From Streptomyces sp. BK208 (lineage in GTDB: Bacteria > Actinomycetota > Actinomycetes > Streptomycetales > Streptomycetaceae), in contig NZ_SOAV01000013.1 of NCBI RefSeq assembly GCF_004364245.1, forward strand, positions 211,139 through 275,138: DNA of 64,000 nt, written 5' to 3'. This document shows, in pieces, positions 28,954 to 37,850 of this stretch. Position numbers and translations under genes: made by a program. How positions within the stretch are numbered: position 1 is the first letter of the stretch; each line of letters opens with the position of its first letter. Below the pieces are notes generated by a model that made no database searches, was not told the origin of the DNA, and saw only the letters and a list, made by a program, of their open reading frames with translations.

Positions 28954-30099
28954 TTACCGGTAGTCCAGCTCGGCCAGCCGGCGCGCCAGCTTGTTGCGGA
29001 CGGCCGGGATCCGTCCTACGCACGGGAGCATCGTGTTGCGGGCGGCTCGTAGAATCGGGTTCCGGGTGGTGGCGATCTTGGTCATCCGGTCGGTGAACGC
29101 GACGACCTCGGCCGCGATCGGCCGTCGCCGGCTCTCGTACTCTTCGACCCGCGCCGCCGCGATGGCGCGCCCGAGGGCGACACCGTCCTGGATGCCGGTG
29201 TTCATGCCCTGCCCGCCGGCCGGGCTGTGCACATGCGCGGCGTCCCCGGCGAGCAGCAGCCGGCCCACGCGGTAGGAGTCCGCCACCCGGTGGTGGATGC
29301 GGAATCGCGAGGACCAGGTCACCCGGTGCGCCCGCGCCTGGTCCGGCAGGCGTTCGTCGAGCAGTCGCTGCAAGAACCTCAGTTCCGGCTCCGCCGGGGC
29401 CTCGGCGCAGGTGGCGACGATACGGTAGTGGCCGCCGGGCAGCGGGGCGACGACGGTCAGACCTGCCGTGCCGAAGGTCAGCGAGACCTCGTTCGGCCCC
29501 GGTGCCCAATCCATCTCGACGTCTGCCAGTACGAAGGACTCCTCGTACGCACTGCCGCTGAAGCCGATGCCGGCCGCCTCGCGCACCGAACTGTGCATGC
29601 CGTCGGCACCGACCGCGTAGTCGGCGCGCAGAGTCTGCCCGCCGGTCAAGGTGAGGGTGACACCGTCCGCGTCCTGCGCGAGGGACTCGACCTCGTACGG
29701 CCGGTGCACATCACCGCCGAGCTCGCGAAGGCGGGCGAGCAGCAGAGCCTCGGTCTTGTACTGCTCCAGCATCAAGGTGTACGGGTATGCGGTCGGCAGC
29801 GCGCCGAAGGGGACGGTGAGCAGTTTCCTGGCTCCGTCGCGGACCGCGAACTCCTCGACCTTCAGGCCCTCTTCGACCAGCGGGGCGGCCGCACCCAACT
29901 CGTCGAGCACCTCGAGGGTGCGGGCGTGGACTACAGCGGCGCGGGAGGTGTTGGCGCCCTCGGCGAGCCGGTCCAGCAGCACGAAGTCGACGCCCTCGGT
30001 GGCGAGGGTGAGCGCGAGGGCCAGGCCCGTGGGACCGGCGCCGACGATGGCCACCCTGGTTCGGGTGGGGAGAGCGGCGGGCTGTGCGGTGGCGTTCAC
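28954..30099 (-). CDS. FAD-dependent aromatic monooxygenase
   Basis: A 381-residue group A flavin hydroxylase. The FAD-binding motif is VAIVGAGPTGLALALTLATEGVDFVLLDR. The NADPH loop is DYAVGADGMHSSVREAAGI, and the second FAD motif is GRLLLAGDAAHVHSPAGGQGMNTGIQDGVALG. These enzymes hydroxylate phenols or polyketides with O2 and NAD(P)H. The GTG at 30097-30099 has GGAGG upstream; the frame to 30270 would run through the operator. It diverges from the TetR gene and shares the palindromic region at 30120-30210 with it, so it is the likely regulated target, perhaps giving antibiotic modification. Confidence 0.93.
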   Translation of the reverse strand: MNATAQPAALPTRTRVAIVGAGPTGLALALTLATEGVDFVLLDRLAEGANTSRAAVVHARTLEVLDELGAAAPLVEEGLKVEEFAVRDGARKLLTVPFGALPTAYPYTLMLEQYKTEALLLARLRELGGDVHRPYEVESLAQDADGVTLTLTGGQTLRADYAVGADGMHSSVREAAGIGFSGSAYEESFVLADVEMDWAPGPNEVSLTFGTAGLTVVAPLPGGHYRIVATCAEAPAEPELRFLQRLLDERLPDQARAHRVTWSSRFRIHHRVADSYRVGRLLLAGDAAHVHSPAGGQGMNTGIQDGVALGRAIAAARVEEYESRRRPIAAEVVAFTDRMTKIATTRNPILRAARNTMLPCVGRIPAVRNKLARRLAELDYR

Positions 30100-30119
30100 G
30101 GCATTGCCTCCGATTCCTT

Positions 30120-30210
30120 TGCCAACAGCCGTTGGCAAACAACTGTTGGCATTGAGGATGGACCCGCGTCGATGACATGTCAACACCTGTTGGCCTACAG
30201 TTGTTGGCAT
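30120..30210. promoter_or_regulatory. Four-site TetR operator region between monooxygenase and regulator
   Basis: Four related palindromic sites form two overlapping pairs. TGCCAACAGCCGTTGGCA (30120-30137) and a second around 30134-30151 lie near the monooxygenase. Sites at about 30179-30195 (CAACACCTGTTGGCC) and 30192-30210 (ACAGTTGTTGGCAT) lie near the regulator. The half site is TGTTGGC. The last site overlaps the tetR start codon. Binding by the divergent TetR protein is inferred from position. Confidence 0.75.
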
Positions 30211-30796
30211 GACTGGGAACAGGGAGACAGCACCCGAGAACGAGGGTGCGGCGCGCCGCTCGAGCCGCACCCGGGCGGCGATCCTGGACGCGGCCAGACG
30301 GCGCTTCGCGGAGCAGGGTTACGACCGCACCACCATCCGCGCCGTCGCCGCGGACGCGAACATCGACCCGTCGATGGTGATGCGCTACTACGGCAGCAAG
30401 GAACGCCTCTTCGAGGCCGCACTCGCCGTCGACCTGCACCTGCCCGACCTCACGGCCGTGCCGCGCGAACAGCTCCCGCGCACACTGGTCCTGACCTTCC
30501 TCGACCGTTGGGAACGGGCCCCGGCGGGCGACACACTGCTACTGCTGCTCCGGTCCGCGGTGACGGCCGACCACGCGGCCGCCCGCATGCGGGAAGTCTT
30601 CGCGAGCCAGGTGGGCCCGGCGCTCGCCCCAGTCATCGGCCCGCAAGGAGCACCGGCACGGGCGGCACTGGTTACCTCACAGCTCCTCGGCCTGGCCCTG
30701 GGCCGCTACATCCTGCGCATTCCCTCTCTGACACACCCGTCTCCGGAGGAGATCGCGGACCTGCTCGCTCCGGCCGTCGCGGCAACGCTCGACTGA
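30209..30796 (+). CDS. TetR-family repressor of the divergent monooxygenase
   Basis: A 195-residue regulator. The TetR HTH is residues 18-65: RSSRTRAAILDAARRRFAEQGYDRTTIRAVAADANIDPSMVMRYYGSKERLFEAALAV. The C-terminal helical domain belongs to the TetR-C type with VGPALAPVIG and LLGLALGRYILRIPSL. The ATG at 30209 has no ribosome binding site and lies inside the last operator palindrome, so the mRNA is probably leaderless. It most likely represses itself and the flavin monooxygenase until a small aromatic ligand appears. Confidence 0.92.
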   Translation: MTGNRETAPENEGAARRSSRTRAAILDAARRRFAEQGYDRTTIRAVAADANIDPSMVMRYYGSKERLFEAALAVDLHLPDLTAVPREQLPRTLVLTFLDRWERAPAGDTLLLLLRSAVTADHAAARMREVFASQVGPALAPVIGPQGAPARAALVTSQLLGLALGRYILRIPSLTHPSPEEIADLLAPAVAATLD

Positions 30797-31021
30797 CACC
30801 GCGACGGCCGTTCTCGACCGTGCGGAGCCGCTGCGGCTGGACCGGCCCGGCGCCAACGGCTGACTCGACCGGCCGCGTCGGGCGATCAACGGAGGTCGGG
30901 GATTGCGGCCCGTTCCTTCCGCGAAGGCGGGCCCGGACTACGGTGAGCGCCCCGCGAGTTGGCCACGGGTGCCCCCTGGCGATGCCGAATCAGTCAGTGA
31001 CGGCGAGAGTCGGTCTCGCCG

Positions 31022-31447
31022 GTGTGGTGGCGTACTGCGGTGGAAGCCCGTTGCGTGCCGTGGAGCTTCCCGTGGCGGCTGACAGCCTCGGCGCCGGCGG
31101 CTCCGGAGCCCTATGCGGACCTCGCCGAGTTGTGGCAGGACCGACGCCCCGAACCCAAGCAGAGCTTCGAAGTGGACAGCTCCCTGAGCGCTGTGCCGGC
31201 GCAGGCGTACTTCTTGTTCCTCGACGGGGACATGGACGACGCCGTGATGGCCCTTGGCTCGGTCACGGGTGCGCGGCCCGACGTGGCCCGGGGCGCTGTC
31301 CCCTGGTTCGGCGAGGCACGCCTTCTCGGCGCGGTGAGTGCCCAGGCTCCGGACGAGGCGTGCCCGCGGACGTTGGACTACGGCCATGACCCCTCGCCGC
31401 GGCGCGCGGGTGGGCGGCCGAGGCGGGCCACCTCCTGGCCGGCGTGA
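31022..31447 (+). CDS. Hypothetical protein, uncertain
   Basis: A 141-residue frame with good third-position GC. The middle reads PEPYADLAELWQDRRPEPKQSFEVDSSLSAVPAQAYFLFLDGDMDDAVMALGSVTGARPDVARGAVPWFGEARLLGAVS, which is protein-like. The first 25 and last 30 residues are rich in Trp, Arg and Pro and may be artefacts of start choice or decay. I do not recognise a family. The rest of 30797-31691 holds nothing that I can support. It may be a remnant. Confidence 0.35.
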   Translation: MWWRTAVEARCVPWSFPWRLTASAPAAPEPYADLAELWQDRRPEPKQSFEVDSSLSAVPAQAYFLFLDGDMDDAVMALGSVTGARPDVARGAVPWFGEARLLGAVSAQAPDEACPRTLDYGHDPSPRRAGGRPRRATSWPA

Positions 31448-31691
31448 CCGCTGTGCGGCCCCGCTGGTACCCGCGCACGCTTGGATTGACACCCCGAGGA
31501 GAGTTAAAACAGCCTTCGGGCTGCGTACTCAGGTCGTGACGGCGGCCGGCTCGGGCAAGACCCCAGGTGCCGCGCAGAGAGCACGCGCTCCGGGCGGGCC
31601 GCGTGCTTGTGCCCGGCCCGGCCCGGCATGCCGCAGGCGAGGGCGGTGCTGAAGCGCGGGGAGCGCTCCAGGTCGGTGACGCGGTACGAGA

Positions 31692-32288
31692 CTAAGAGCG
31701 TTCTCGCGCCGCTTCCCCGGCCCGGCGCACCCGGTAGCGGAGATGCGTGACGTCCCGGTCCTCGAGCCGCCGGACGAGTTCGAGCTCGGTGTGCTCACCA
31801 CCGAGGTGCTCGAACAGTCGCCGGCCGCCTCCGAGGAGGACCGGCACCAGGTGGATCTCCATCTCGTCCAGCTGCCCGGCTCCAAGCAGCGCCTGTGCCG
31901 CCCCCGCACCGTGCACCATGACGGGCCGGTCCCCGGCGGCGGCGCGCGCCAGCCGGGCGCACTCGTCGACGTCGGTGACGAACCGCGCGTGGCCGGGTGG
32001 CTCGTCCCCGTCGTCCACGTGGTGGGTGAGGACGAAGATGGGCACGCCGTCGTGGTGGTCGCCCTGCCAGCGCCGGGCGAGCTCGAAGGTCCGCCGGCCG
32101 GAGATCAGCGCGCCGGTCGCCAGCGCCTCGCGGTAGACCTGGCCGCTCGGCCCGTCGGACTCCCGGTCGTCGAGCCAGTCGAAGAGCCGTCCGCCGTCTC
32201 GTCCCAGCTCCTGACCTGGCCGGTCGTCCGGCCCGGCGATGAACCCGTCGAGTGACATCGACATGTACAGCCGAATCGGGTGGGGCAT
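31692..32288 (-). CDS. Dihydrofolate reductase / RibD C-terminal family protein
   Basis: A 198-residue protein. The RibD-C fold is recognisable from IRLYMSMSLDGFIAGPDDRPGQELGRDGGRLFDWL, then GALISGRRTFELARRW, VPIFVLTHH, and a C-terminal block VMVHGAGAAQALLGAGQLDEMEIHLVPVLLGGGRRLFEHLG. Such stand-alone proteins bind NADPH and are mostly uncharacterised reductases, not housekeeping DHFR. The length matches the family. No operon partner is evident; the next gene on this strand begins over 1.1 kb upstream. Confidence 0.9.
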   Translation of the reverse strand: MPHPIRLYMSMSLDGFIAGPDDRPGQELGRDGGRLFDWLDDRESDGPSGQVYREALATGALISGRRTFELARRWQGDHHDGVPIFVLTHHVDDGDEPPGHARFVTDVDECARLARAAAGDRPVMVHGAGAAQALLGAGQLDEMEIHLVPVLLGGGRRLFEHLGGEHTELELVRRLEDRDVTHLRYRVRRAGEAARERS

Positions 32289-32436
32289 CGTGGACTCCCT
32301 CGCTTCGCCACGCCTTCGGACCCGCGGCCCCTGCTCGGCCGACGGAGGTGCGTGTGCAAGGGAGACTGCCGACGACCGGCGAACTCATCGCACCGGCGCG
32401 CCGAGGAGGGTGTGACCGAAGATCGCGAGGACTCGC

Positions 32437-33435
32437 TCAGCGCACGAAGACCGCCGTCGCCACGGGCACCGCGAGCAGCAGACTGAGCCCGACCAGCGGG
32501 AGCCGGTCCAGCCACAGGACGGCGGCGAACTCGCGCAGGGTCGCGGACAGCCAGTACGCGGGGGAGGTCGGTGCGCCGACGACGTCCACGGGCACGCCGG
32601 CGCGGCGGGCCAGCAGGGTGGTGCGGTAGACGTGGAAGCCGCTGGTGACCACCGTGGCCCGGTGGCCGGGACCGGCGTGTTCCATGAGGGCCCCGCTGAA
32701 GCGGAGGTTCTGTCCGGTGTTGACGGAGTGGTCCTCCCGCACGATTCGGTCGCAGGACACTCCGCGGGCGCGCAGGTAGTCGGCCATGGCGTCCGCCTCG
32801 GAGACGACCTCGTCGTCGCCCTGCCCGCCCGAGACGACGAACGTCACAGGATCCGTGCCCGGTGCGTCGGGCACGTCGACCGCGAGGGCGCGCTCCAGCC
32901 TGCGCCGCAGCAACGGACCGGGCCGGTCACCGTCGAGCCCGGCGCCCAGGACGACGACATGGGTGGTCCCCGGAGGCGGGGTGCTGCGCCCCTGGACGAT
33001 CACGTACCCGGTGAAGACGAGAAAGAGCAGCGAGAGGTACCCCGCGGCCGCGTTCACCGCGACCATGAGCCCACCCGCCGCCTCCCCGCCGACTGTGTGC
33101 AGGACGGCGTCGAGGCCGAGCACCGCCAGCACCGCGCAGCCGGCGGCGCCGGTGGCGAGCAACGGCTTCTGCGGCCCGTAACGCCGGACCAGGAGGACGG
33201 CGTCGACCAGCAGGAGCAGGCCCAGCGCGAGCCCCCCGAGCAGGGCGAGGACGGCGAGCACGGTGGCGACGGTGTGGTGGCTCTCCGCGCTGCGGGAGGA
33301 CACACCGAGTCCGGCAGACGTCACCGCGAGGCAGAACAGGACCGCGGTGGAGAACCGGTACGGCGCCAGCAGGGCATGCACGAGGCCGCCCGCGGCGAAC
33401 ACCGCAGCGGCAAGGTACTCCGGGTACTCCAGCAT
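32437..33435 (-). CDS. YdcF/DUF218-family membrane protein
   Basis: A 332-residue membrane protein. Residues 1-150 contain five hydrophobic segments (such as AAAVFAAGGLVHALLAPY and VLAVLALLGGLALGLLLLVDAVLLV). The DUF218 domain follows with THVVVLGAGLDGDRPGPLLRRRLERAL, TFVVSGGQGDDEVVSEADAMADYL, EDHSVNTGQNLRFSGALM and TVVTSGFHVYRTTLLARRAGV. A final hydrophobic helix ends the protein. YdcF/SanA-like proteins are linked to cell-envelope integrity and S-adenosylmethionine or nucleotide binding. The ATG at 33435 has GAGGG six bases upstream; the frame to 33606 is not coding-like. Confidence 0.88.
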   Translation of the reverse strand: MLEYPEYLAAAVFAAGGLVHALLAPYRFSTAVLFCLAVTSAGLGVSSRSAESHHTVATVLAVLALLGGLALGLLLLVDAVLLVRRYGPQKPLLATGAAGCAVLAVLGLDAVLHTVGGEAAGGLMVAVNAAAGYLSLLFLVFTGYVIVQGRSTPPPGTTHVVVLGAGLDGDRPGPLLRRRLERALAVDVPDAPGTDPVTFVVSGGQGDDEVVSEADAMADYLRARGVSCDRIVREDHSVNTGQNLRFSGALMEHAGPGHRATVVTSGFHVYRTTLLARRAGVPVDVVGAPTSPAYWLSATLREFAAVLWLDRLPLVGLSLLLAVPVATAVFVR

Positions 33436-33673
33436 GTCCCTCACCACTCCGCTCTCCCACCCGCGGGGCCCCTGGACCCGTCCCCGCCCGCCTGTCGCCG
33501 CTGCGTTCCCGACCTCGCGCAGCGGGGCGGGCCTGCTGCGGACGGCCAGCCGACATCCTCGCAGACCGGCCGTGACACGCCGCAGGCGGGCGTGCGTTGC
33601 CGCCATCGACGGAGACCGGATTACGCGGGTTACGCCGTTGCCCGGGACCGGCGTACGCCCGGAACCCGGCTTA

Positions 33674-34489
33674 GAGGTCCTAACAAAGACGCTGGACGTG
33701 GCGGTGGGTGATCAGGCAGGTGGCGAGGCCGAGGAATGCTTCGTGGATGTCGTCGCGTCGTTCCCAGCGGATGCGTAGGCGGCGGAAGCCGTGGAGCCAG
33801 GCGATCGTGCGCTCGACGACGTAGCGGAAGGTGCCCAGGCCGGTGCCGTGTGGCTCGCCCCGTCTGGCGATCACGGGGCGGATCCCGCGCTGCCAGAGCA
33901 GGCGGCGGTACTTGTCATGGTCGTAGCCGCGGTCGGCCAGCAACGCGCCGGGGCGACGGCGGGGTCTGCCGACCTGGCCCGCGACGGCGGGGATCTTGTC
34001 GAGGAGCGGCTCGAGTTGGGTGACGTCGTTGCGGTTGCCGCCGGTCAGGGACACCGCGAGCGCGCTTTTGGGCCCCGTCGGGCAGCCCGCACGTGTGAGG
34101 AGTCGATCACCGCCCGTTCCCAGTCCAGCTGGTTCTTCGACCTCAGCTCGTTGAGCAGCAGCTGGTGGATGTGGTCCCAGACGCCGGCCTCGTTCCAGGC
34201 AGCAAGGCGCCGCCAGCAGGTCATGCCCGAGCCGAAGCCAAGTTCTTGCGGCAGGTACTCCCACTGGATGCCGGTGTGCAGGACGAAGAGGATCCCGCAC
34301 AGGGCCTGGCGGTCCGGCACCCGCGGTCTGCCCTCGGCCTTCTTCGGACCCGGCGCTGGCAGCAACGGCTCGACCAGCGCCCACAGTTCATCTGACACGA
34401 TCCACGGCCGCGACTGACGGTTTCCCATACCCAGACATACGAACAGAGAGGCCGACAGCCTCATGATCAGCAGCTTTTGTTAGAGCCAG
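33674..34489 (-). mobile_element. IS5-family element (IS1031-like) with TTA target duplication
   Basis: An 816-base element bounded by imperfect inverted repeats, GAGGTCCTAACAAAG at the left and CTGGCTCTAACAAAAG read inward from the right. TTA flanks both ends (33671-33673 and 34490-34492), fitting the TNA target duplication known for the IS1031 group. The transposase inside is defective. The flanking sequence to the right belongs to a decayed gene whose stop codon includes the TTA duplicate. Confidence 0.75.
33680..34464 (-). pseudogene. IS5-family transposase with internal deletion
   Basis: From ATG 34464 the frame reads MGNRQSRPWIVSDELWALVEPLLPAP, then LCGILFVLHTGIQWEYLPQELGFGSGMTCWRRLAAWNEAGVW and RAVIDSSHVRAARRGPK. 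It then falls out of frame and stops at 34045. A second frame resumes with SALAVSLTGGNRNDVTQLEPLLDKIP, LLADRGYDHDKYRRLLWQRGIRPVIARRG and RYVVERTIAWLHGFRRLRIRWERRDD. About 20 residues (the SPVDRGRTGSKHHLITDATG part kept at 7.3 kb) are missing at the join, so this is a deletion, not a programmed frameshift. Confidence 0.85.
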
Positions 34490-34682
34490 TTACGCCCGTC
34501 GCCCGGTCCAGATGCGCCAGGAGCGCAGCGGCTCAGCGACGGCGTAGATGCCCAGCCGGCCGTCACGGACCTTCCTGTCCAGATCCGACAGGGCGCCGTA
34601 TGGCGCGGCGGTTCGATGCCTTCGCCGGACTGGTCCAGGTACTGGACGGCCACGAAGGCGACGAAGAGACTGTTGCGATGGG
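34490..34682 (-). pseudogene. Unrecognised gene end, frameshifted, beside the IS5 element
   Basis: Two frames join to NSLFVAFVAVQYLDQSGEGIEPP and then ALSDLDRKVRDGRLGIYAVAEPLRSWRIWTGRR. One shifted base near 34610 separates them. The final stop, TAA at 34490-34492, is made from the IS5 target duplicate. I do not recognise the protein. It is probably the C-terminal part of a gene whose 5' end is lost. Confidence 0.4.
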
Positions 34683-34849
34683 GGAGTGGCTCCCGCCGGA
34701 CGACCGTGTGCAGGAGCGCGGCCGCGCTCCGGAGGGGTCCGGGTCGGATCCCTCCAGCGTCGGTATCCGGGTCTCGTCCCGCAACTGTGTAGCGGACGTA
34801 GTTCCTGCTTACTCGGCTGACGCCCGTCGGCGGCGGGGAACAGGGTTAT

Positions 34850-35373
34850 CGGGCAGGGTGAGCACGCGAACGGACGCCAGAAGGAGTTCAGCAACAAGTC
34901 CGGGGCGGTGAATGAAGCATCATCGTCAGGATCTTCCTCGATCGTGGTCAGGTCCCGACGCGCCGGACAACCTCGCGGGCCGGAAGAGCGAACACGTCCA
35001 CACCCTGGAACAACACTCGATCCGTTCGGGGCCAGGGCCTTACCAGCTCGATAGCTTCGAGCATGTCGCGCATGCAGCGGCTGCTGATCATCAGCCCGCT
35101 GGGGCGGAACACGTGTTGTCCTGGCCGGTCGGACTCCGAGATCGCAGAAGGGTCGCGGAGCGAGTCCAACGCGGTGTTGGCCGCGGGTCGAGTCACACCG
35201 GTCCGCAACGGGCCAACGCCGTTCGGTGGGGCGAGGTCGAAGTCCGTGCGGGCATGATCCCAAGCAGGTCTGTCGGCCAGTGACGTAGGGCCATCCGGTC
35301 TCGGTCGGTCACATACCGTGATGCATCCACAGAAGTTGGACCAGAACCAAAACTCATCGACAAGCGACGTCAC
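34850..35373 (-). pseudogene. Conserved hypothetical protein, frameshifted
   Basis: The first frame reads MTSLVDEFWFWSNF, later FRPSGLMISSRCMRDMLEAIELVRPWPRTDRVLFQGVDVFALPAREVVRRV. The second frame then continues with DLTTIEEDPDDDASFTAPDLLLNSFWRPF. The break is near 34955. The VLFQGVDVFALP and SFTAPDLLLxFWRPF motifs resemble a small Streptomyces hypothetical family, but I know no function. Loss of frame makes this copy non-functional unless the shift is a sequencing error. No gene is seen in 35374-35689. Confidence 0.55.
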
Positions 35374-35689
35374 TACTGCTCGATGAAGCCACCTGCTCCC
35401 GCTCGGGCCGGAACGGGCCGCACAGCAGGCTCCTGTGACGAAGCACGATAGCTGTCATCGTCGGCATCCGCTGGACTGCGACTTCAGTAGGCGAAGGACT
35501 CTGGTGTCACCGATGCGGCGCCCTGCCTGGCACAAGCGGCAAGCGAAACAGGGGCGAGGTCACCGCGTTCGGCTTCTGGCGAGCAGGGTGCTGAGCGGCG
35601 GCCCTCGGCGGTCACGGGCCGTATTTCCCGCGCCGTAAGCGAACCCCGCCTCCTACGATCACCTGGTACGACTGCTGGAGGGGCGGGGA

Positions 35690-37111
35690 ATGCTTGAGAA
35701 CATGGAGGACGGGGTAGCGGCAGCAACGCGGCTCGCGGATGGTGCGCCGCTTCAGAGCACGCTCGATGTCGCCCACCCCGGTGACTGGCTCGCGCTGGAC
35801 GCAGCAGTGCGTGAGGTGGCCTGGCATCGCCCGCAGTTCTTGCCGGGATGGGAGCACTCGGCACCGCCGCCCGCTGAGCTGACTCACCTCGACGAGTCCC
35901 GGCTCGCACTCGCCCTCTGCCACCGCGACGGGCGGATCCGTCAGGAGGCTGTGCTCCAGTCGGTCCGGTACCCCGGCCTGCTGCCGCTGATCGTGATCCG
36001 CTGCACCGACTGGGTCGAACCGGTGCGCGAGCACGCCCGACGGCTGCTCGGTGAGGCCCTGAACGTGGGCTCTGCCCTCGACCTCGCGCCGCTCATCCTC
36101 CGCGTCGGCCGCCGCGACAGAGGCACCTTCGGCGTCGAGGCGCTCGGTCACATCCTGCGCCAGGCATCTCCCGGGCAGCTCGCTGTTCTCTTCACTGACC
36201 CCGACCGCGTCGTCCGCCGGTTCGCCTACCGGCTGGCCGTCGACGGCCGACTGTTCCGTCCCGCCGAGCTGGCCCGCGCGGCCGCCCGGGACCAGGACAC
36301 CGTGGTCCAGGACCTGTGTGCCGCAGCGGCGCTCACGGCTGCGCAGGATGAGGAGGGCTACGAGGGGGTACTGCCTCCGCTGCTGTCCGCACGCAACCCC
36401 CGTGTCCGTTCGGCCGGCGTCACCGCGCTGAGACGGGCAGGGTGCTCGAAGCAGGCGGAGCCGTTTCTCAGCGATCGTTCCCCGCTCGTGCGTGCTTGTG
36501 CCCGCTACGTCGTACGACAGCAGGGTGGCGACCCGGCGGCCTGGTACCGGGAGTGGTGCACGGCACCCAACGGCCCCGAGTTGCCGCCCGGGGCGGTCAT
36601 CGGGCTGGCCGAGTGCGGGAACCGCGCGGACGCCGGACTGCTGCGGCCGCTGCTCTCGCACCCGGCGGCCGGAGTGCGGGCGCGAGCCGTGGCCGGGTTG
36701 CGGGCGCTGGACTGCGCGGATGTGAAGCAGATGCGGCCGCTCCTCGACGACCCTGCCGCCGAGGTCGTCCGCGAGACCGCCACCGCCCTGCTGCCCTCGG
36801 CCAAGGAACTGCCCGCCGACTGGCTACTGGAACGCACCAGCTCCCAGCGACCGCGGCATGTCCGCGTCGGAGCGTTCCGGCTGCTCGACGCGCACGGCGG
36901 CATCGTGGCGCTACGGGCGGCGGTCCGTCTGCTCGAGGACCCCGATATGAAGCTGCGCACCTGGGCCGCGCAATCAGTACAGCGCTGGCATCCGTCCCCG
37001 GACGGTCGGCGCGGCGACGCGGAGGTGGGGGAACTGCTCGACCGGTGCCGACATCTCTTCAGCGACTTCGTACTGCGCAGGCGCAAGTGGGAAGCCAGGC
37101 TGGACAGCTGA
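35690..37111 (+). CDS. HEAT-repeat protein
   Basis: A 473-residue protein built from helical repeats, each with a pattern such as DGRIRQEAVLQSVRYPGLLPLI, SARNPRVRSAGVTALRRAGCSKQAEPFL, SHPAAGVRARAVAGLRALDCADVKQMRPLLDDPAAEVVRETATALL and EDPDMKLRTWAAQSVQRW. The Asp-Pro-xx-Val-Arg signature marks HEAT/PBS-like repeats. There is no signal or membrane segment. Such scaffolds bind proteins or nucleic acids; some sit near polymorphic toxin loci, but nothing here shows that. The ATG at 35690 has a strong GGAGG-type site. It is a single-gene unit. Confidence 0.85.
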   Translation: MLENMEDGVAAATRLADGAPLQSTLDVAHPGDWLALDAAVREVAWHRPQFLPGWEHSAPPPAELTHLDESRLALALCHRDGRIRQEAVLQSVRYPGLLPLIVIRCTDWVEPVREHARRLLGEALNVGSALDLAPLILRVGRRDRGTFGVEALGHILRQASPGQLAVLFTDPDRVVRRFAYRLAVDGRLFRPAELARAAARDQDTVVQDLCAAAALTAAQDEEGYEGVLPPLLSARNPRVRSAGVTALRRAGCSKQAEPFLSDRSPLVRACARYVVRQQGGDPAAWYREWCTAPNGPELPPGAVIGLAECGNRADAGLLRPLLSHPAAGVRARAVAGLRALDCADVKQMRPLLDDPAAEVVRETATALLPSAKELPADWLLERTSSQRPRHVRVGAFRLLDAHGGIVALRAAVRLLEDPDMKLRTWAAQSVQRWHPSPDGRRGDAEVGELLDRCRHLFSDFVLRRRKWEARLDS

Positions 37112-37241
37112 GACTGCACCCCCGTCCAGACCTCCGCTCAACACTCGCCGCCCGGTGGCTCAGACAGCCCGCCTGCCTCGGTGACACCTATCGTGTTCTG
37201 GCTCAACGCCCTTCCTGTTGTCTGTTCGGCACCGTGACCTG

Positions 37242-37415
37242 CTACAGCTCGAACCGCAGGTCGACGATGTCCTTGAGTTCCACTTCGAGGCCGTGGGCGC
37301 GGCGGCCGCCGGCGCGGAAGTACACCTCCCCCAACGCCTGGGCCGCGAGTTCGCGGAGGTCGTCCTCGTCGACCCCGGCTTCCTGGGCCTGGAGGAGGCG
37401 GGCGGCGTGTGGGGC
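37242..37415 (-). pseudogene. C-terminal scrap of an unrecognised protein
   Basis: The minus strand reads HAARLLQAQEAGVDEDDLRELAAQALGEVYFRAGGRRAHGLEVELKDIVDLRFEL, then TAG at 37242-37244. Third positions are almost all G or C, as in real genes here. There is no start codon or upstream continuation in frame; sequence beyond 37430 is unrelated. I do not recognise the family. Confidence 0.4.
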
Positions 37416-37589
37416 GGCAGGGCTAGGGTGAGGTCACGTGCGCGGACCTGGTCGGTGCTGCCGGCGGCGGTGTGGCCGAACCGCGTGGACCAAGTGACGG
37501 ATGAGTGGCTGTGTTCACGCGCCGCGTCAGTGGTTGGACATGGGTTTGGGAGGCGTCCAGATCCACGGTCGGGTGATGTTCACGAGGTT

Positions 37590-37797
37590 TGTCAGCGCCG
37601 GGGTACTTGCGAGGACAGCATCGAGGTGTTCCCGGTGAAATGGTCCTGGTCATGCCGCAGATGTCGAAGGTCGAGCTGTACGCGGCGATCGCCGGTCGCC
37701 TGACCTTCAACGGCACCGTCATCGAAAACGGCACCGACTCCTACCGCCTCGCCAGCACCCGGGCACGAGCCGAGCAACCCGCCAAGGCTGGCTGACA
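37590..37797 (+). mobile_element. 208-bp IS21 deletion derivative (istA start fused to istB end)
   Basis: Bounded by TGTCAGC (37590-37596) and GCTGACA (37791-37797), matching inverted ends that begin TG and end CA as in IS21. Inside, the frame from ATG 37640 reads VLVMPQMSKVELYAAI, the start of an IstA transposase. It joins AGRLTFNGTVIENGTDSYRLASTRA, the C-terminal end of an IstB helper ATPase. Everything between has been deleted in frame, about 2 kb in a normal element. It encodes a 51-residue chimera and cannot move alone, but could be mobilised by a related full element. Confidence 0.7.
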
Positions 37798-37850
37798 CTT
37801 ACCGGTTCTGGCTCGACCACCGCCCTCACGGCCGACGGTGAAGAAGTCAC

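Noticed and set aside
30938..31492. 184-residue minus-strand frame
   Set aside because: Arg/Pro/His-rich shadow of the weak plus-strand frame at 31022; no motif or ribosome site.
34045..34110. Programmed frameshift in the IS5 transposase at 33.7-34.5 kb
   Set aside because: About 20 conserved residues are missing at the join compared with the copy near 7.3 kb, so it is a deletion.
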